From: Hordeum vulgare subsp. vulgare
Lineage: Eukaryota > Streptophyta > Magnoliopsida > Poales > Poaceae
Reading direction: 5' to 3'
Assembly (NCBI RefSeq): GCF_904849725.1
Contig: NC_058524.1
Location: 486,211,763 to 486,275,762 of the forward strand
Length of the DNA: 64,000 nucleotides
The translations under genes and the position numbers were made by a program. Below are positions 10,765 through 23,900 of the stretch, piece by piece. Every line of letters starts with the position of its first letter. Positions within the stretch are counted from its first letter, which is position 1. Below the pieces are notes generated by a model, which searched no databases, was not told where the DNA came from, and saw only the letters and a list, made by a program, of their open reading frames with translations.

Positions 10765-12034
10765 GTGGCATCATGAGCTAGGTTCATGCATAGATGTTAT
10801 CTCGAGTAGAACACAAAAGGTTTTGTGGCCGGTGATTTTTGATTTGCTGCCCTGCTTAGTCTTTTCTCGATTCGGCGGTATTGTTGGATTGAAGCGGCCC
10901 GGACCGACATAACTCGTACGCTTATGAGAGACTGGTTTCATCGATTGACAAGCAACCTCGTTGCATAAACATGACTGACGGGTGTCGGTTTCTCCAACTT
11001 TAGTTGAATTGGTTTTGACTGAGGCGGACCTTGGAGAGGTTAAATTGCAATTTGCACATCTCCGTTGTGGTTTTTGCGTAAGTAAGATGCGATCATACTA
11101 GATACCCATAGCAGCCACGTAAAACATGCAACAACAAATTAGAGGACGTCTAACTTGTTTTTGCAGGGTATGCTTGTGATAGGATATGGCCAATGACGTG
11201 ATGTGATATATTGGATGGATGAGATGATCATGTTGTAATAGTTAATATCGACTTGCACGTCGATGCTACGTCAACCGGCAGGAGCCATAGGGTTGTCTTT
11301 AAACTAATGTTTGTGTTTGCAGATGCGTTTACTATATTGCTAGGTCATAGCTTTAGTAGTAATAGCATAGATAGGACGACAACCTCGATGGCGACACGTT
11401 GATGGAGATCATGATGATGGAGATCATGGTGTGGCGCCGGTGAAAAAAAGATCATGCTGGTGCTTTGGTGATGGAGATCAAGAAGCACTAGATGATGGCC
11501 ATATCATGTCACTTATGAATTGCTTGTGATGTTAATCCTTTTATGCACCTTATTTTGCTTAGAACGACGGTAGCATTATAAGGTGATCTCTCACTAAAAA
11601 TTTCAAGACGAAATTGTGTTCTCCCCAACTGTGGACCGTTGCTACAGTTCGTCGTTTCGAGACACCACGTGATGATCGGGTGTGATAGACTCAACTTTCA
11701 CATAAAACGGGTGCAAAACATTTGCACACACGGAACACTCGGGTTGAAATTGACGAGCCTAGCATGTGCAGACATGGCCTCGGAACACACGAGACCGAAA
11801 GTTCGAGCATGAATCGTATAGTTTATATGATTAGCATAGAGATGCTTACCACTGAAACTATTCTCAGCTCACGTGATGATCGGACTTGAGTTAGTGAATC
11901 TGGGTCATGTACCACTCAAATGACTAGAGAGCTGTACTTTTTGAGTAGGAGTTTAGCAAGTAATTTGATTAGTTAAACTCTAATTATCTTGAACATAGTC
12001 TAAGTCCACTTTGAAGTATTTGTGTTGTAGATCA
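10765..12034 (+). promoter_or_regulatory. Primer-binding site and untranslated leader of element D
   Basis: GTGGCATCATGAGCTAGGTT directly follows the LTR and is the primer-binding region. About 1.25 kb of leader follows before the gag start, as is usual for BARE-type elements. No gene is seen in it. Confidence 0.8.
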
Positions 12035-12850
12035 ATGGCTCACGAGACAGTCACCCTGAATTTTAATATGTTCCTAGAGAAAGCTAAGTTGAAAGATGAT
12101 GGAAGCAACTTTGTAGACTCGGCTCGTAATCTGAAGTTGCTCTTGCAAGCTGGGAAGAAGGATTATGTCCTTAATGTTGCGCTAGGAGATGAACCACCCG
12201 CTACGGCTGACCAAGATGTTAAGAACGCTTGGTTAACACGTAAGGAGGACTACTCAGTAGTTCAATGTGCAGTCTTGTATGGCTTAGAGCCGGGACTTCA
12301 ATGTCCCTTTGAGCGTCATTGAGCATTTTAGATGTTCCAAGAGTTGAAGTTTATCTTTCAGAAGAACGCCCCGATCGAGAGGTATGAGACCTCCGATAAA
12401 TTATATGCTTGCAAGATGGAGGAGAATTCGTTTGTCAATGAACATGTGCTCAAAATGTCTGGGTATTCAAACCGTCTAACTGAGCTGGGGATTGAACTCC
12501 CGCAAGAGGCTACACTGACAGAATTCTTCAATCACTGCCACCAAGCTACAAGAGCTTTGTGTTGAACTATGACATGCAAGGGATGAACAAGTCACCCAAC
12601 TAGTTATTCGCGATGCTGAAAGTCGCAGATTCAGAACTCCGGAAAGAGCATCAAGTGTTGATGGTCAATAAGACCACTAGTTTCAAGAGAAACGGCAAAG
12701 GCAAGAAGGGTAACTCCAAGAAGAGTGGCACGCCTGTTGCCAATCCGACGAAGAAACCCAAGGCTGGACCTAAGCCTGAAACAGAGTGTTAGTATTGCAA
12801 AGGACTGGGTCACTGAAAGCGCAACTGCCCTAAGTATCTAGCTGATAAGA
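12035..12850 (+). pseudogene. Copia gag of element D, broken
   Basis: It starts at the ATG at 12,035 (MAHETVTLNF...). The UBN2-like gag region runs to a TGA at 12,320 and a TAG at 12,329, then continues in frame to a stop at 12,563, after which a frameshift occurs. The CCHC zinc knuckle near 12,785-12,830 carries two stop codons (after the first Cys and after GH), consistent with Tyr/Trp codons lost by point mutation. A functional gag cannot be made. Confidence 0.85.
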
Positions 12851-13823
12851 AGGCGGCCAAGGAAAAATCAGGTATATTCGATATACATGTTATTGATGTG
12901 TACTTAACCAACTCTCGTAGTAGTGCCTGGGTATTCGATATCGATTCTTGCAACTTCAATTACCGTCATATTTGCAACTTTAAACAGGAAATGCAGAATA
13001 AACGAAGGCTGGCGAAAGATGAAGTGACGATGCGCGTGGGAAATGGTTCCAAGCCTGATGTAATCGCCGTCGGCACAGTTTCACTTCAATTACCATCAGG
13101 ATTAGCTATGAACTTAAATAATTGTTATTTAGTGCGTGCGTTAAGCATGAACATTATATATGGATCTTATTTATTGCGAGACGGTTACTTGTTTAAGTCA
13201 AAGAATAATGGTTGTTCTATTTCTATGAGTAATATATTTTATGGTCATGCACCCAATGTGATAGGATTGTTCACGTTGAATCTTGATAGCGATGATACAC
13301 ATATACATAACATTGAGACCAAAAGAGTTAGAGTTAACAATGATAGCGCCATGTTTTTGTGTCACTGTCGCTTAGGTCATATTGGTGTAAAGCGCATGAA
13401 GAAACTCCATTCCGATGGACTTTTGGAGTCACTTGACTTTAATTCACTTGACACATGCAAACCATGCCTCATGGGCAAGATGACTAAGACTCCGTTCTCC
13501 GGAACAATGGAGCGTGCAAGTGACTTGTTGGAAATCATACATACCGATGTGTGCGGTCCGATGAGTGTGGAGGAGCGTGGAGGATATCGTTATTTTCTCA
13601 CCTTCACTGACGATTTGAGTAGATATGGTTATGTCTACTTGATGAAGCACAAGTCTGAAACGTTTGAGAAGTTCAAGCAATTTCAGAGTGAAGTTGAAAA
13701 TCATCATAACAAGAAGATCAAGTTCCTACGGTCTGATCGTGGGGGTGAATATCTGAGTTTCGAGTTTGGTGCTCAGTTAAGACAATGTGGAATTGTTTCA
13801 CAGTTAACACCGCCTAGAACACC
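12851..13823 (+). pseudogene. Copia protease/integrase of element D, 5' part
   Basis: An open frame of about 310 codons runs to the CACTA insertion. The protease site is degraded (WVFDIDS in place of a DTG/DSG triad). GAG-pre-integrase follows with the HCRLGHIGVKRMKKLH motif and the CKPCLMGKMTK Cys pair. The integrase keeps HTDVCGP and SDRGGEY. At 13,824 the CACTA element starts; the coding frame is resumed in phase at 26,462 if the element and one TSD copy are subtracted. Confidence 0.88.
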
Positions 13824-14400
13824 CACTACAGGAATTAGCTTCTTTGTCGTCTGCCATCACAGACGGCAAAGACTAAATCCCGGACGGCAAAGAGAATACC
13901 ACAGACGGCAAAGAATCTCACGGCCGGCAAAATTTCTGCGTCAGCCTATGACGGCGTCGTACCTTCTTTGTCGCCTGTCCCCACAAAGCGGACAACAAAG
14001 CTCTTTGCCGTCAGCTTTCCATAGGAGCAGTCGGCAAAGTGCTCGAGACGGCAGCCGACAGGCGTTGCCTCCGTTAGGGGTTAACGGAGGCTTTGTCGTC
14101 TGCCTCCCCCTTATTCTTTGTCGTCTGCCTCCCCCTTATTCTTTGCCGTCTGCCTCCCCCTTATTCTTTGCCGTCTGCCTCCTCCTCCTCCCCCCCTCCA
14201 CTCTTTGTCGTCTGCCTCCTCCTCCCCCCTTTTCTGTGCCCTCTTCTTTGCCGTCTGCCCACCCTGGAGGCAGACGACAAAGAGCCTATATAGACACCCC
14301 AGGATGCACAGCTGGGTGCCATGTGGCACCTTTGCCATCTGCCAGCTGATGGCACAGGTCTTTGCCATCAGCTGGCAGACGGCAAAGAGCTCATATAGTA
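13824..14400. repeat. CACTA E left terminal and subterminal repeats
   Basis: About a dozen copies of TTTGCCGTCTGCC or its variants occur in both orientations (for example 13,841, 13,860, 13,903, 14,090-14,200, 14,250, 14,370). In Spm-type elements such motifs are the binding sites for the element's TNPA/TNPD proteins; that role is inferred here from family knowledge. Reading frames through the block are not genes. Confidence 0.9.
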
Positions 14401-14690
14401 CCTGTTTTTTTGTTTTATATTATTTCACAGCACATATATATATATATATATACATTTGACAACACATTTATATAATTCACCACACATATATGATATATAG
14501 TTCACCACACATATACTTGCCAACACATATATATAATTCACCACACATATATGATATACATATAAATAAATGTACATCCCCATATATCGAAAGAACCAAC
14601 ATACAAAGTATTGCACTATTTATCCATATATACATATACATATAGTTCGTCATTGTTCATCAACTCAAATGAAAACTGGATGATATACAT
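14401..14690. repeat. AT-rich ACACATATATA tract
   Basis: A degenerate tract of CACCACACATATATGATATA-like units and a (TA)n run lies between the subterminal repeats and the last inferred TNPD exon. No gene is seen. Confidence 0.7.
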
Positions 14691-17600
14691 ATAAAGTTCA
14701 TCCATCGACAGTGTTCAACTCCATGAATGCCAGCTTCCATGCATGTAGTATATCCAATCTGCAAAAATGTGAATAACAAAGTCAGAAGAAGAACAAAAGA
14801 TGATGTTTTTGAGCTAATTATGTCATTTTTAGCGGAAACCAAGCTAAGAATATAATATTCATGAGCTAACCAAGGTTCTTATGCCATTTTTAGCTTATTA
14901 TGGCATTTTGGAGCTAAATGGGTTAATTATGTCATTGTTGGGGAAATTAAAGCAAGGATAATATGAAAGAGGAGAATAAAGAGGAGGAGGAGGAGAAGAA
15001 TAAGAAATCAATAAGAAGGAGGAGAAGGAGGAGGAGGAGGAGAAGGACTAGAAGGTCCTTGGCCTTCTCCTCCGCCTCCTCCTCCTTCTCCTTCTTCTCT
15101 TCTTCTTCTTCTTCTTTCTTTCTTTTCATTCTTCCTATTTATTCTCCTCTTCTCCTCTTGTTGGAGCTAAATTACCTAATTATGTCTTTTTGGAGCTATA
15201 TGGGCTAATTATCCCATTTTAGAGGAAAACAAGCTAAGAATATAATATTCATTAGCTAACCAAGGTTCTTATGCCATTTTGAGCTTATTATGGCATTTTG
15301 GAGCTAAATGGGCTAATTATGTCATTGTTGGGGAAATTAAAGCAAGGATAATATGAAAGAGGACAAGAAAGAGGAGGAGGAGGAGAAGAAGAATAAATCA
15401 AGAAGAAGGAGGAGAAGGAGGAGAAGGACTAGAAGGTCCTTGGCCTTCTCCTCCTCCTCCTCCTCCTCCTCCTCCTCCTTCTCCTTCTTCTCTTCTTCTT
15501 CTTCTTCTTCTTCTTCTTCTTCTTCTTCTTTCTTTTCATTTTGCCTATTTATTCTCCTCTTCTCCTCTTGTTGGAGCTAAATTACCTAATTATGTCTTTT
15601 TGGAGCTAAATGGGTTAATTATCCCATTTTAGAGGAAAACAAGCTAAGTATATAATATTCATGAGCTAACCAAGGTTCTTATGCCATTTTGAGCTTATTA
15701 TGGTATTTTGGAGCTAAATGGGCTAATTATGTCATTGTTTGGGAAATTAAAGCAAGGATAATATGAAAGAGGAGAATAAAGAGGAGGAGGAGGAGAAGAA
15801 GAAGAAATCAAGAAGAAGGAGGAGAAGGAGGTGGAGGAGAAGGACTAGAAGGTCCTTGGCCTTCTCCTTCTCCTCCTCTTCCTCCTTGTCCTTCTTCTCT
15901 TCTTCTTCTTCTTCTTCTTCTTCTTTCTTTTCATTTTTCCTATTTCTTCTCCTCTTCTCCTCTTGTTGGAGCTAAATTACCTAATTATGTCTTTTTGGAG
16001 CTAAATGGGCTAATTATCCCATTTTAGAGGAAAACAAGCTAAGTATATAATATTGATGAGCTAACCAAGGTTCTTATGCCATTTTGAGCTTATTATGGTA
16101 TTTTGGAGCTAAATGGGTTAATTATGTCATTGTTGGGGAAATTAAAGCAAGGATAATATGAAATAGGAGAAGAAAGAGGAGGGGAAGGAGAAGAAGAAGA
16201 AATCAAGAAGAAGGAGGAGGAGGAGGAGGAGGAGAAGGACTAGAAGGTCCTTGGCCTTCTCCTCCTCCTCCTCCTCCTCCTCCTCCTTCTCCTTCTCTTC
16301 TTCTTCTTCTTCTTCTTCTTCTTTCTTTTCATTTTTCCTATTTCTTCTCCTCTTCTCCTCTTGCTGGATCTAAATTACCTAATTATGTCTTTTTGGGGCT
16401 AAATGGGCTAATTATCCCATTTTAGAGGAAAACAAGCTAAGTATATAATATTCATGAGCTAACCAAGGTTCTTATGCCATTTTGAGCTTATTATGGCATT
16501 TTGGAGCTAAATGGGCTAATTATGTCATTGTTGGGGAAATTAAAGCAAGGATAATATGAAAGAGGACAAGAAAGAGGAGGAGGAGGAGGAGGAGAAGAAG
16601 AAGAAATCAAGAATAAGGAGGAGAAGGAGGAGAAGGAGGAGGAGGAGAAGGACTAGAAGGTCCTTGGCCTTCTCCTCCTCCTCCTCCTCCTTCTCGTTCT
16701 TCTCTTCTTCTTCTTCTTCTTCTTCTTTCTTTTCATTTTTCCTATTTCTTCTCCTTTTTTTGGAGCTAAATTACCTAATTATATCTTTTTGGAGCTAAAT
16801 GGGCTAATTATCCCATTTTAGATGAAAACAAGCTAAGTATATAATATTCATGAGCTAACCAAGGTTCTAATGCCATTTTGAGCTTATTATGGCATTTTGG
16901 AGCTAAATGGGCTAATTATGTCATTGTTGGGGAAATTAAAGCAAGGATAATATTAAAGAGGAGAAGAAAGAGGAGGAGGAGGATAAGAATAAGAAATCAA
17001 GAAGAAGGAGGAGAACGAGGAGAAGGAGGTGGAGGAGAAGGACTACAAGGCCCTTGGCCTTCTCCTCCTCCTCCTCCTCCTCCTTGTCCTTATTCTCTTC
17101 TTCTTCTTCTTTCTTTTCATTTTTCCTAGTTCTTCTCCTCTTCTTGGAGCTAAATTACCTAATGATGTCTTTTTGGAGCTAAATGGGCTAATTATCTCAT
17201 TTTAGAGGAAAACAAGCTAAGTATATAATATTCATGAGCTAACCAAGGTTATTATGCTATTTTGAGGTTTTATGGCATTTTGGAGCTAAATGGGCTAATT
17301 ATGTCTTTTTGGGGCAATTAAAGCAAGGATAATATGAAAGAGGAGAAGAAAGAGGAGGAGGAGAAGAAGAAGAAATCAAGAAGGAGGAGAAGTAGGAGGA
17401 GGGGAAGGAGAAGGACTAGAAGGTCCTTGGCCTTCTCCTCCGTCTCCTCCTCCGTCTCCTCCTCCTCCTCCTTCTGCTTCTTCTCTTCTTCTTCTTGTTG
17501 TTTCTTTTCATTTTTACTATTTCTTCTCCTCTTCTTGGAGCTAAATTAGCTAACTATGTCTTTTTGGAGCTAAATGGGCTAATTATCTCATTTTAGAGGA

Positions 17601-20600
17601 AAACAAGGTAAGTATATAATATTCATGAGCTAACCAAGGTTGTTATGCCATTTTGAGGTTATTATGGCATTTTGGAGCTAAATGGGATATTTATGTCTTT
17701 TTGGGGAAATTAAAGCAAGGATAATATGAAATAGGAGAAGAAAGAGGAGGAGGAGGAGAAGAAGAAGAAATCAAGAAGAAGGAGGAGAAGGAGGAGGAGG
17801 AGGAGGAGAAGGAGGAGAAGGCCGAGGACCTTCTAGTCCTCTTCTTCTTCTTCTCCTTCTTCTCTTCTTCTTCTTCTTCTTTCTTTTCATTTTTCCTATT
17901 TCTTCTCCTCTTCTCCTCTTCTTGGAGCTAAATTAGCTAACTATGTCTTTTTGGAGCTAAATGGGCTAATTATCTCATTTTAGAGGAAAACAAGCTAAGT
18001 ATATAATATTAATGAGCTAACCAAGGTTCTTATGCCATTTTGAGGTTATTATGACATTTTGGAGCTAAATGGGCTAATTATGTCTTTTTTGGAGCTAAAT
18101 GGGCTAACTATGTCATTGTTGGGGAAATTAAGGCAAGGAGAATATGAAAGAGGAGAAGAGAAACTTACCGTAGTGGTCATCAAGGAGGAGAAACACGTGG
18201 AGAAGGGTCGTGCGATGCCGCTCGGGAGTTATTCTGCAAAATAGATATTTTGCAATGTCTCAGTTAGCATGATGACACTCAATTATTAATACTAGTTTAT
18301 AATGAAACTCACCGTGCCAATCGAAGAGAAGACGGGCATCGGCGGAGGGACTTGACTGCTCTTCTCGCACAGACCCTGAAGAGTGGGTCGTATTAGTTAG
18401 TAATGAAATAGACATTACACACATGATTTGGCTAATGTGAAAAAAAACTTACCACAAAAAGCTCGTACAGGGCCCGTTGACCCGCCTCATTCCGGGACCT
18501 CTCCTCCTCAATTAATCGTGCCGTGGTATGGGCCCTCTCATCAAGAGCAGCCTGACTTGCCAATCTCTCTTTCTCAAGAGCAGCCTGGCTTGCCAATCTC
18601 TCTTTCTCAAGACCAGCCTGGTTTGCCAATCTCTCTTTCTGAAGAGCAGCCTGAAACACCATTCCTCGTTACCACAGTAATGATCTATGGTGACACACAT
18701 AATGAAATGGATGAAAGTGTTCTTAGTCCGTACAACTAACCTCGATGGCAAGTTCGACTGGCCGTGGACGACGCATTATCTCAAGACAGCTGCTCGACTG
18801 GCGCGCCTTGATCTCCGGAAGAGTGAGTGGACAACATATTATCCATCTCCAATGGCTATCGAGCCATGGGGCCTCCCGCCACCAGATATCATCACCAGCT
18901 CTGGATCCAAAGGTTCCTGGCTAGGGTGAAAGTCATCCCCTTTCGTAGCCTTCCCGCGTCCCTGTATGCGATGAGCTTCTGGTCGGATGATATGTTGGTG
19001 AAGTTATTGGGATTATCCAGGTCAGACTCAGAGAATGCCTTCGCCTTCTTGTACGAGGCAGTATGGGCCATGCCATAAAGGTCGTACAAGTGTGGCATCT
19101 CCGTCTTATTGTGATGCGCCTAAAAGAGAGGAACAAAATATTAGCATCGAGAATGAATTGCAAGAATCATATAGCAAATCACATACCCAGTTTCGTTCGA
19201 ACTGAAGTAAGTTGGCGTTGCCTTGATGGTGTGGCACACCAACCATTTGGCTACGCCGATCCTTCGCATTCTCGTGGATGGCTCGCCAGCTTCCTGTGCA
19301 CCACTCATCAACCAACGCCTCCCAACAATCCATCTTATCTGCACACCATCTCGGGGGCACCTATAAGTTATTAGAAAGAATTTTCAGCGCTACGCCTATG
19401 AATGAAATCAAGAAAACTACGTAGAAGGACTTCAGAATAGGTAATTACCTTCATGTATTGCTCCTTCTTCAGAAACTTTCCGCGGCAATCCTTCTTCTGC
19501 TTCTTAATACCATGCGTGGCGTAGTAATCTCGAATAGCCTGCAGCCGAGCCTCGTGGCACAAGTTCTGTAGTAACCGCCTACACTCGGCCTCGAGAACCC
19601 TGGCCGCCTCCTCCTCATATCCATCCTCACACCTATAGAAGGTCTGCAATCAAACGTGAAAACACCGACTAGTACAATAATTAGCTATATTGTTAATTTT
19701 AGATTCTGTAAAAGGATAATTTACCCAAAAGCTCTTGATCACCATCTCGGCCCTCGTGTGGCACAAGACACCATCTATAATCTCCTCCGGCGGGGCCTAC
19801 GCAGCCTGGTAGTGCTCCCAGGAAAATCCTAGTGTAGGAACCTGACCCTCACCAGGCAACGTGACAAACCCCGGGAAATTTGTCCAGCAAAGCACACCAA
19901 GGACGGAGTTCGGCCTGCGGACTCCAAGAGGGTGTACCCATCCCCTGTAGTATGATAATGTCAACGCATTAGATATTTGAACAAACTTGAAGGCAAAAGC
20001 TAAAAAAGAGTAAATGTACTTACCTATCTCCTTCAGGTTTAATCACCAGCCTCTGCTCGCGGGTAGCCGGCGCGACCGGGAGACGTGTACTACCACGCTT
20101 GTACATGATGGCCCCGTCCACCTGCACATCGGCCTCACTATCCGTAAGCTCATCCCCACCCCCCCCCCGAGCCACCCGGACCCTCGGTCCAATCCGGCAA
20201 CTCGGTACGATCCGGCCAGGTCTCCCATCCGGGCCTCTCCACGTTGGGTGAAGCCTCCGGAACCGTAGTCTCCTCCGGCTGCTCCTGGGCCGAATGCACC
20301 TCGACCCGAGGCTGCTCCTGGACCGAAGTCTCATGGGACGAATGCCCGTCGACAACAGGATCCTAGAACAGAGTCCCCGTAGCCTCCTCCGCAAACGGGT
20401 CGACCATATAGTCCTATGCTCAGGTGAATGAGCTGGTGGTGGTGGCGAGGACGGCTCAACAGTCCTGCTGGATCTTCCGCGGCCACCACCTCTCCCTGTA
20501 CCCTTCCCTTCTTCCCTACCCGACCAGCACCTCTCCCAGTGGGCAATCTGCCGATGAAGAAGAACCCACGGGTGGTGTCGACATACTGTCTGCCAAGGCT

Positions 20601-20720
20601 CTACGGAGAGATAGGGGTGGAAGGGAAGTACCACCCCTCGTGCGGGGCGCCTGGGAAGAACCCGTCGAGCGATCTGGACCAGCGCCCACCATCTTTCCAC
20701 ACCTGGTGACCTGCCATGAT
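14691..20720 (-). pseudogene. TNPD-like transposase gene of CACTA E (Ptta/En/Spm type), multi-exon
   Basis: The minus-strand gene starts near 20,700 with a GC-rich, Arg/Pro-rich N-terminal exon. Exons follow around 19,450-19,645, 19,187-19,361, 18,739-19,120, 18,451-18,652, 18,311-18,377 and 18,169-18,233. Boundaries fit GT-AG (for example acceptor TTGATTGCAG, donor GTATGT, acceptor CTCTTTTAG, donor GTAAGT). The exons hold a plant transposase core (WCADKMDCWEALVDEW, KAKAFSESD, FTLARN) and a C-terminal coiled coil with repeated KERLASQA units. A final acceptor TTTTTGCAG at 14,759-14,760 makes the last intron about 3.4 kb, holding the tandem array. I could not prove an open spliced frame, and stops occur between segments. 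Confidence 0.75.
14812..18165. repeat. Tandem array of ~400-bp hairpin-forming units
   Basis: The anchor ATTAAAGCAAGGATAATATG recurs at 14,946, 15,336, 15,746, 16,141, 16,549, 16,935, 17,317 and 17,709, with a diverged copy at 18,127, giving spacings of about 382-418 bp. Each unit has a purine block of GAGGAGAAG repeats, a core GGACTAGAAGGTCCTTGGCC, a complementary pyrimidine block, and an AT-rich spacer (GGAGCTAAATGGGCTAATTA). Purine and pyrimidine blocks can fold back on each other over some 60-100 nt. In the 17,709 unit the core is in the opposite orientation. Lys/Glu/Arg- or Ser-rich frames in it are low-complexity artefacts. Confidence 0.93.
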
Positions 20721-20960
20721 AAAGATTAAAAGAAATTAGTACAACATAAAAAATTGAATAACTGACATGAATAATAATATGTACATGAATAATAAAGATT
20801 TAAATATATATAATTTAAGTTGTGAATCTTACAAACTAATAATCATCATCAAAAAATGCATCATCATCATCACTATCACGCATGTCTTCATGAATGACGT
20901 GCTCGTCGGGTTCAACGGCGTGAAGTTGTGAAAGGCCTTCCTTTAATCGTTGAAGCATTG
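20721..20960. other. Spacer between TNPD- and TNP2-like genes
   Basis: About 240 bp of AT-rich sequence plus an ATCATCATC-rich stretch (20,840-20,880). The latter would translate on the minus strand as acidic residues at the TNP2 C-terminus. No separate gene. Confidence 0.5.
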
Positions 20961-23900
20961 ACAGGTTATCCGCATCCTACGAGTTCCAGGTCTTCTGGTC
21001 CCGGCTCAGGGCTGGAGTCGGATTCATTGTCGTTGTCTACTTCCATGTTCTTGGGTGAAGCACGATGGTTCTTGAAACGTTTCTTGGAAAGACGTGTTTC
21101 CTGGAAGAATTCTCCATCATATGTGTTTGGATTAATGTGAGGTTCATAATCCTGTTCATTTGGGAGAGGTGGTCTGACATGTGGCGGCACTTCATAAACA
21201 ACATACCAACCTTCCAGATTCTTATCTGTTTGGCATGCCCACGGTAGATAGAAAACTTGGGTCGCCTGTTGAGCCGTAATATAGACATCGGGAACATCTA
21301 AATGGGTGTTTGGATTGATTTTGACTAGTCCTATATGTTCATGAGTCCTTCTAGTCTTTTTCGGCTGGAACCGATAACATTTGAAGACTACGACGTTCGG
21401 TGGGTTTTCACCATAGGATTGAAGTTCATAAATTGCTTCAACTCTTCCATAATACTCGATAACACCTTCGCCGATAGCAGAGACACCACAATTTGTAGAT
21501 TTCCGGTCCGGCATAGATAGCTCTTTGCCAAAGGTACGAAAGAGATACCCGTTGACGTTGTATTTCTCAAATGAACGGACCTTATAGTCAAAACAATTAG
21601 CGACTTGTCTCAATTCGGCGTCCATAGACTCTGAATTAGCCTACAAGTTCAATACGAAACGGTTGTTGCATTAGCCGCAAGTTAGACCAAGAATGAAATG
21701 GTCCATTATTGATAATTACCGTTTGTTTGAACCAAGAGATGAAACCGGGATAGCCGCCTCCTGGCTTTGACAGAAGCTCATACTCTTCAACGGAATCATT
21801 TTCGATCACCGCTCCATCCGAGAATTTGGCGACGTAACGGCTGCTTGAAATATCCGGGAATAAGAGCATTTCAAATGAATTAGAAGTTATGGGAAAATGT
21901 GACGAGAACTCACTCGATGTACGGCCGCACTTCTATTAGGTTGTTGAAGATATACAACGAAATGTTCCGCCATTCTTCGACATCCAACGTTATTGGTTTC
22001 GAAGCACCGGCTGGTGCGATCTTCCCTTTGAATAGGCTGAGGTTGGACCCACCTTTTTTAGGGTCTGCATCATTGTGCCGAGGCTTCGGATTATGCAAAT
22101 GATGATTTTTGGCTTCGTAGTGTGCTGTCACAAAGTTTGCCACCTCCTCAGTAATGAATGCCTCAGCCATCGATGCTTCAATTCTACGCTTATTTTTTAC
22201 ATTTAGCTCGAAGGGTCTTCTGCATCCTCTCAGTTGCATAGAACCAACGATCTTGCACGGGCCCACCCAATCTTGCCTCGGTCGGTAGATGTAAAATCAA
22301 ATGCTGCATTGGATTAAAGAAGCCCGATGGAAAGATCTTCTCTAACTTGCACAACAACTCCGGTGCAAACTCCTCCATGTCTTCTACCACGCCAGGCGAC
22401 AATTCTTTCACACAAAGAACACGGAAGAAATAGCTCAGCTCCGCCAGTACTAGTCATTCATCCTCAGGAATAAAGCCACATAACATCACCGGCATTACCC
22501 GCTCTAGCCATATGTGCCAATCATGACTCTTGAGACCAAAGATTTTTAATTTTTCAAGACTCGCTCCACTCTTTAGATTCGCTGCATACCCATCGGGGAA
22601 CATCAAGTGCATTTTGACCCACAAGATAATTTCCCTCATAGCTGGCCTTCCAAGATTGAACCAGGCCTTTGGCTTCGACCACTTCTGCTTTCCTTTGCCT
22701 TCTCGCATGTTTTGTAACGGTCTATGACATAGTGTCTCTTGATCGACTCTAGCCTTAATATTATCCTTTGTCTTCCCATCTATGTCGAACAATGTACCAA
22801 AAATAGCCTCTCCGATATTCTTTTCAGTTTGGATCATGTCGATATTGTGTGGAAGAAGGAGGTCTTTGAAGTAAGGCAGATCCCAGAAGCATGGCTTGTG
22901 AGTCCAGGCGTGTTTTGAATTATACCCCTTGAAATACCCTGGATGCTCTGGATCAGGCTCGAGGGCGTTTAACTGATCCAGGATCTGTTGGCCTGTGAAC
23001 GCAGGTGGTGCCAAGTTTTTGACAACTTTACCTTTGGTAAAGTTCTTCTTGTCTTTTCTGAACTGATGGTCAGGATCCAGGAACTGTCTATGCAAGTCAA
23101 AGCAAGAATACTTCCGACCCTCCTGCAACCAATGAAACTAAAGAGCTGCCTTGCATTGGGGGCACGGGAACCTTCCATGCACACACCATCGAGAGAATAG
23201 CGCATACGCTGGCAAGTCATGCATAGAGTACATGTACCACACATGCATTTTGAAGTTTTCTTTTCTAGCGGCATCGTATGTCTTGACCCCATTATCCTAA
23301 GCTTCTTACAATTCATCCTTAAGAGGTTGCAGGTACACATTCATATTCTTCCCGGATAATTGGGCCCTGCAATTATCAACGTCAGAAATATGTTCTTTCT
23401 TTGCATAATCTGCCCATGGGGGAGATTGAGTGGAATGACAAATACAGCCCAACAACTGTATTGGGTTGCCGTCATGCCTAAGGGATTAAAACCATCCGTG
23501 GCAGCGCAGACTCGAGGATTCCTTGGATCTGCCGCTTTATCCTGATGCAATCCATCGAAATGTTTCCACGCTTCCCCATCCGATGTGTGTACCATCATCT
23601 TATTCGCATCCGCATCTAGTTCGGTTCTTTTGCCCAATTTGTGCCATGTCATCTGTCTGGCTGTCTCTTCGACCATGAAAAGATATTGAAGTCTTGGTAC
23701 GATTGGCATATACCGAAGAACACTAACTGCGATTTTGGTCTGCCTCTTCTCACCCATACCGTTGTCTACCACAAGATACCTGCAAGACTCGCAATTGGGA
23801 CAATAGTCCAAGTGTGCATACTCCTTCCTAAATAAGACACATCCTTTCTCACATGCATATATCTTTTCATAGGGCATCTTAAGTACACGAAGTATTTTCA

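Noticed and set aside
14947..17549. Several Lys/Glu/Arg-rich and Ser-rich reading frames in the hairpin array
   Set aside because: They are translations of GAGGAG and TTCTTC runs, recur once per tandem unit and have no recognisable domain.
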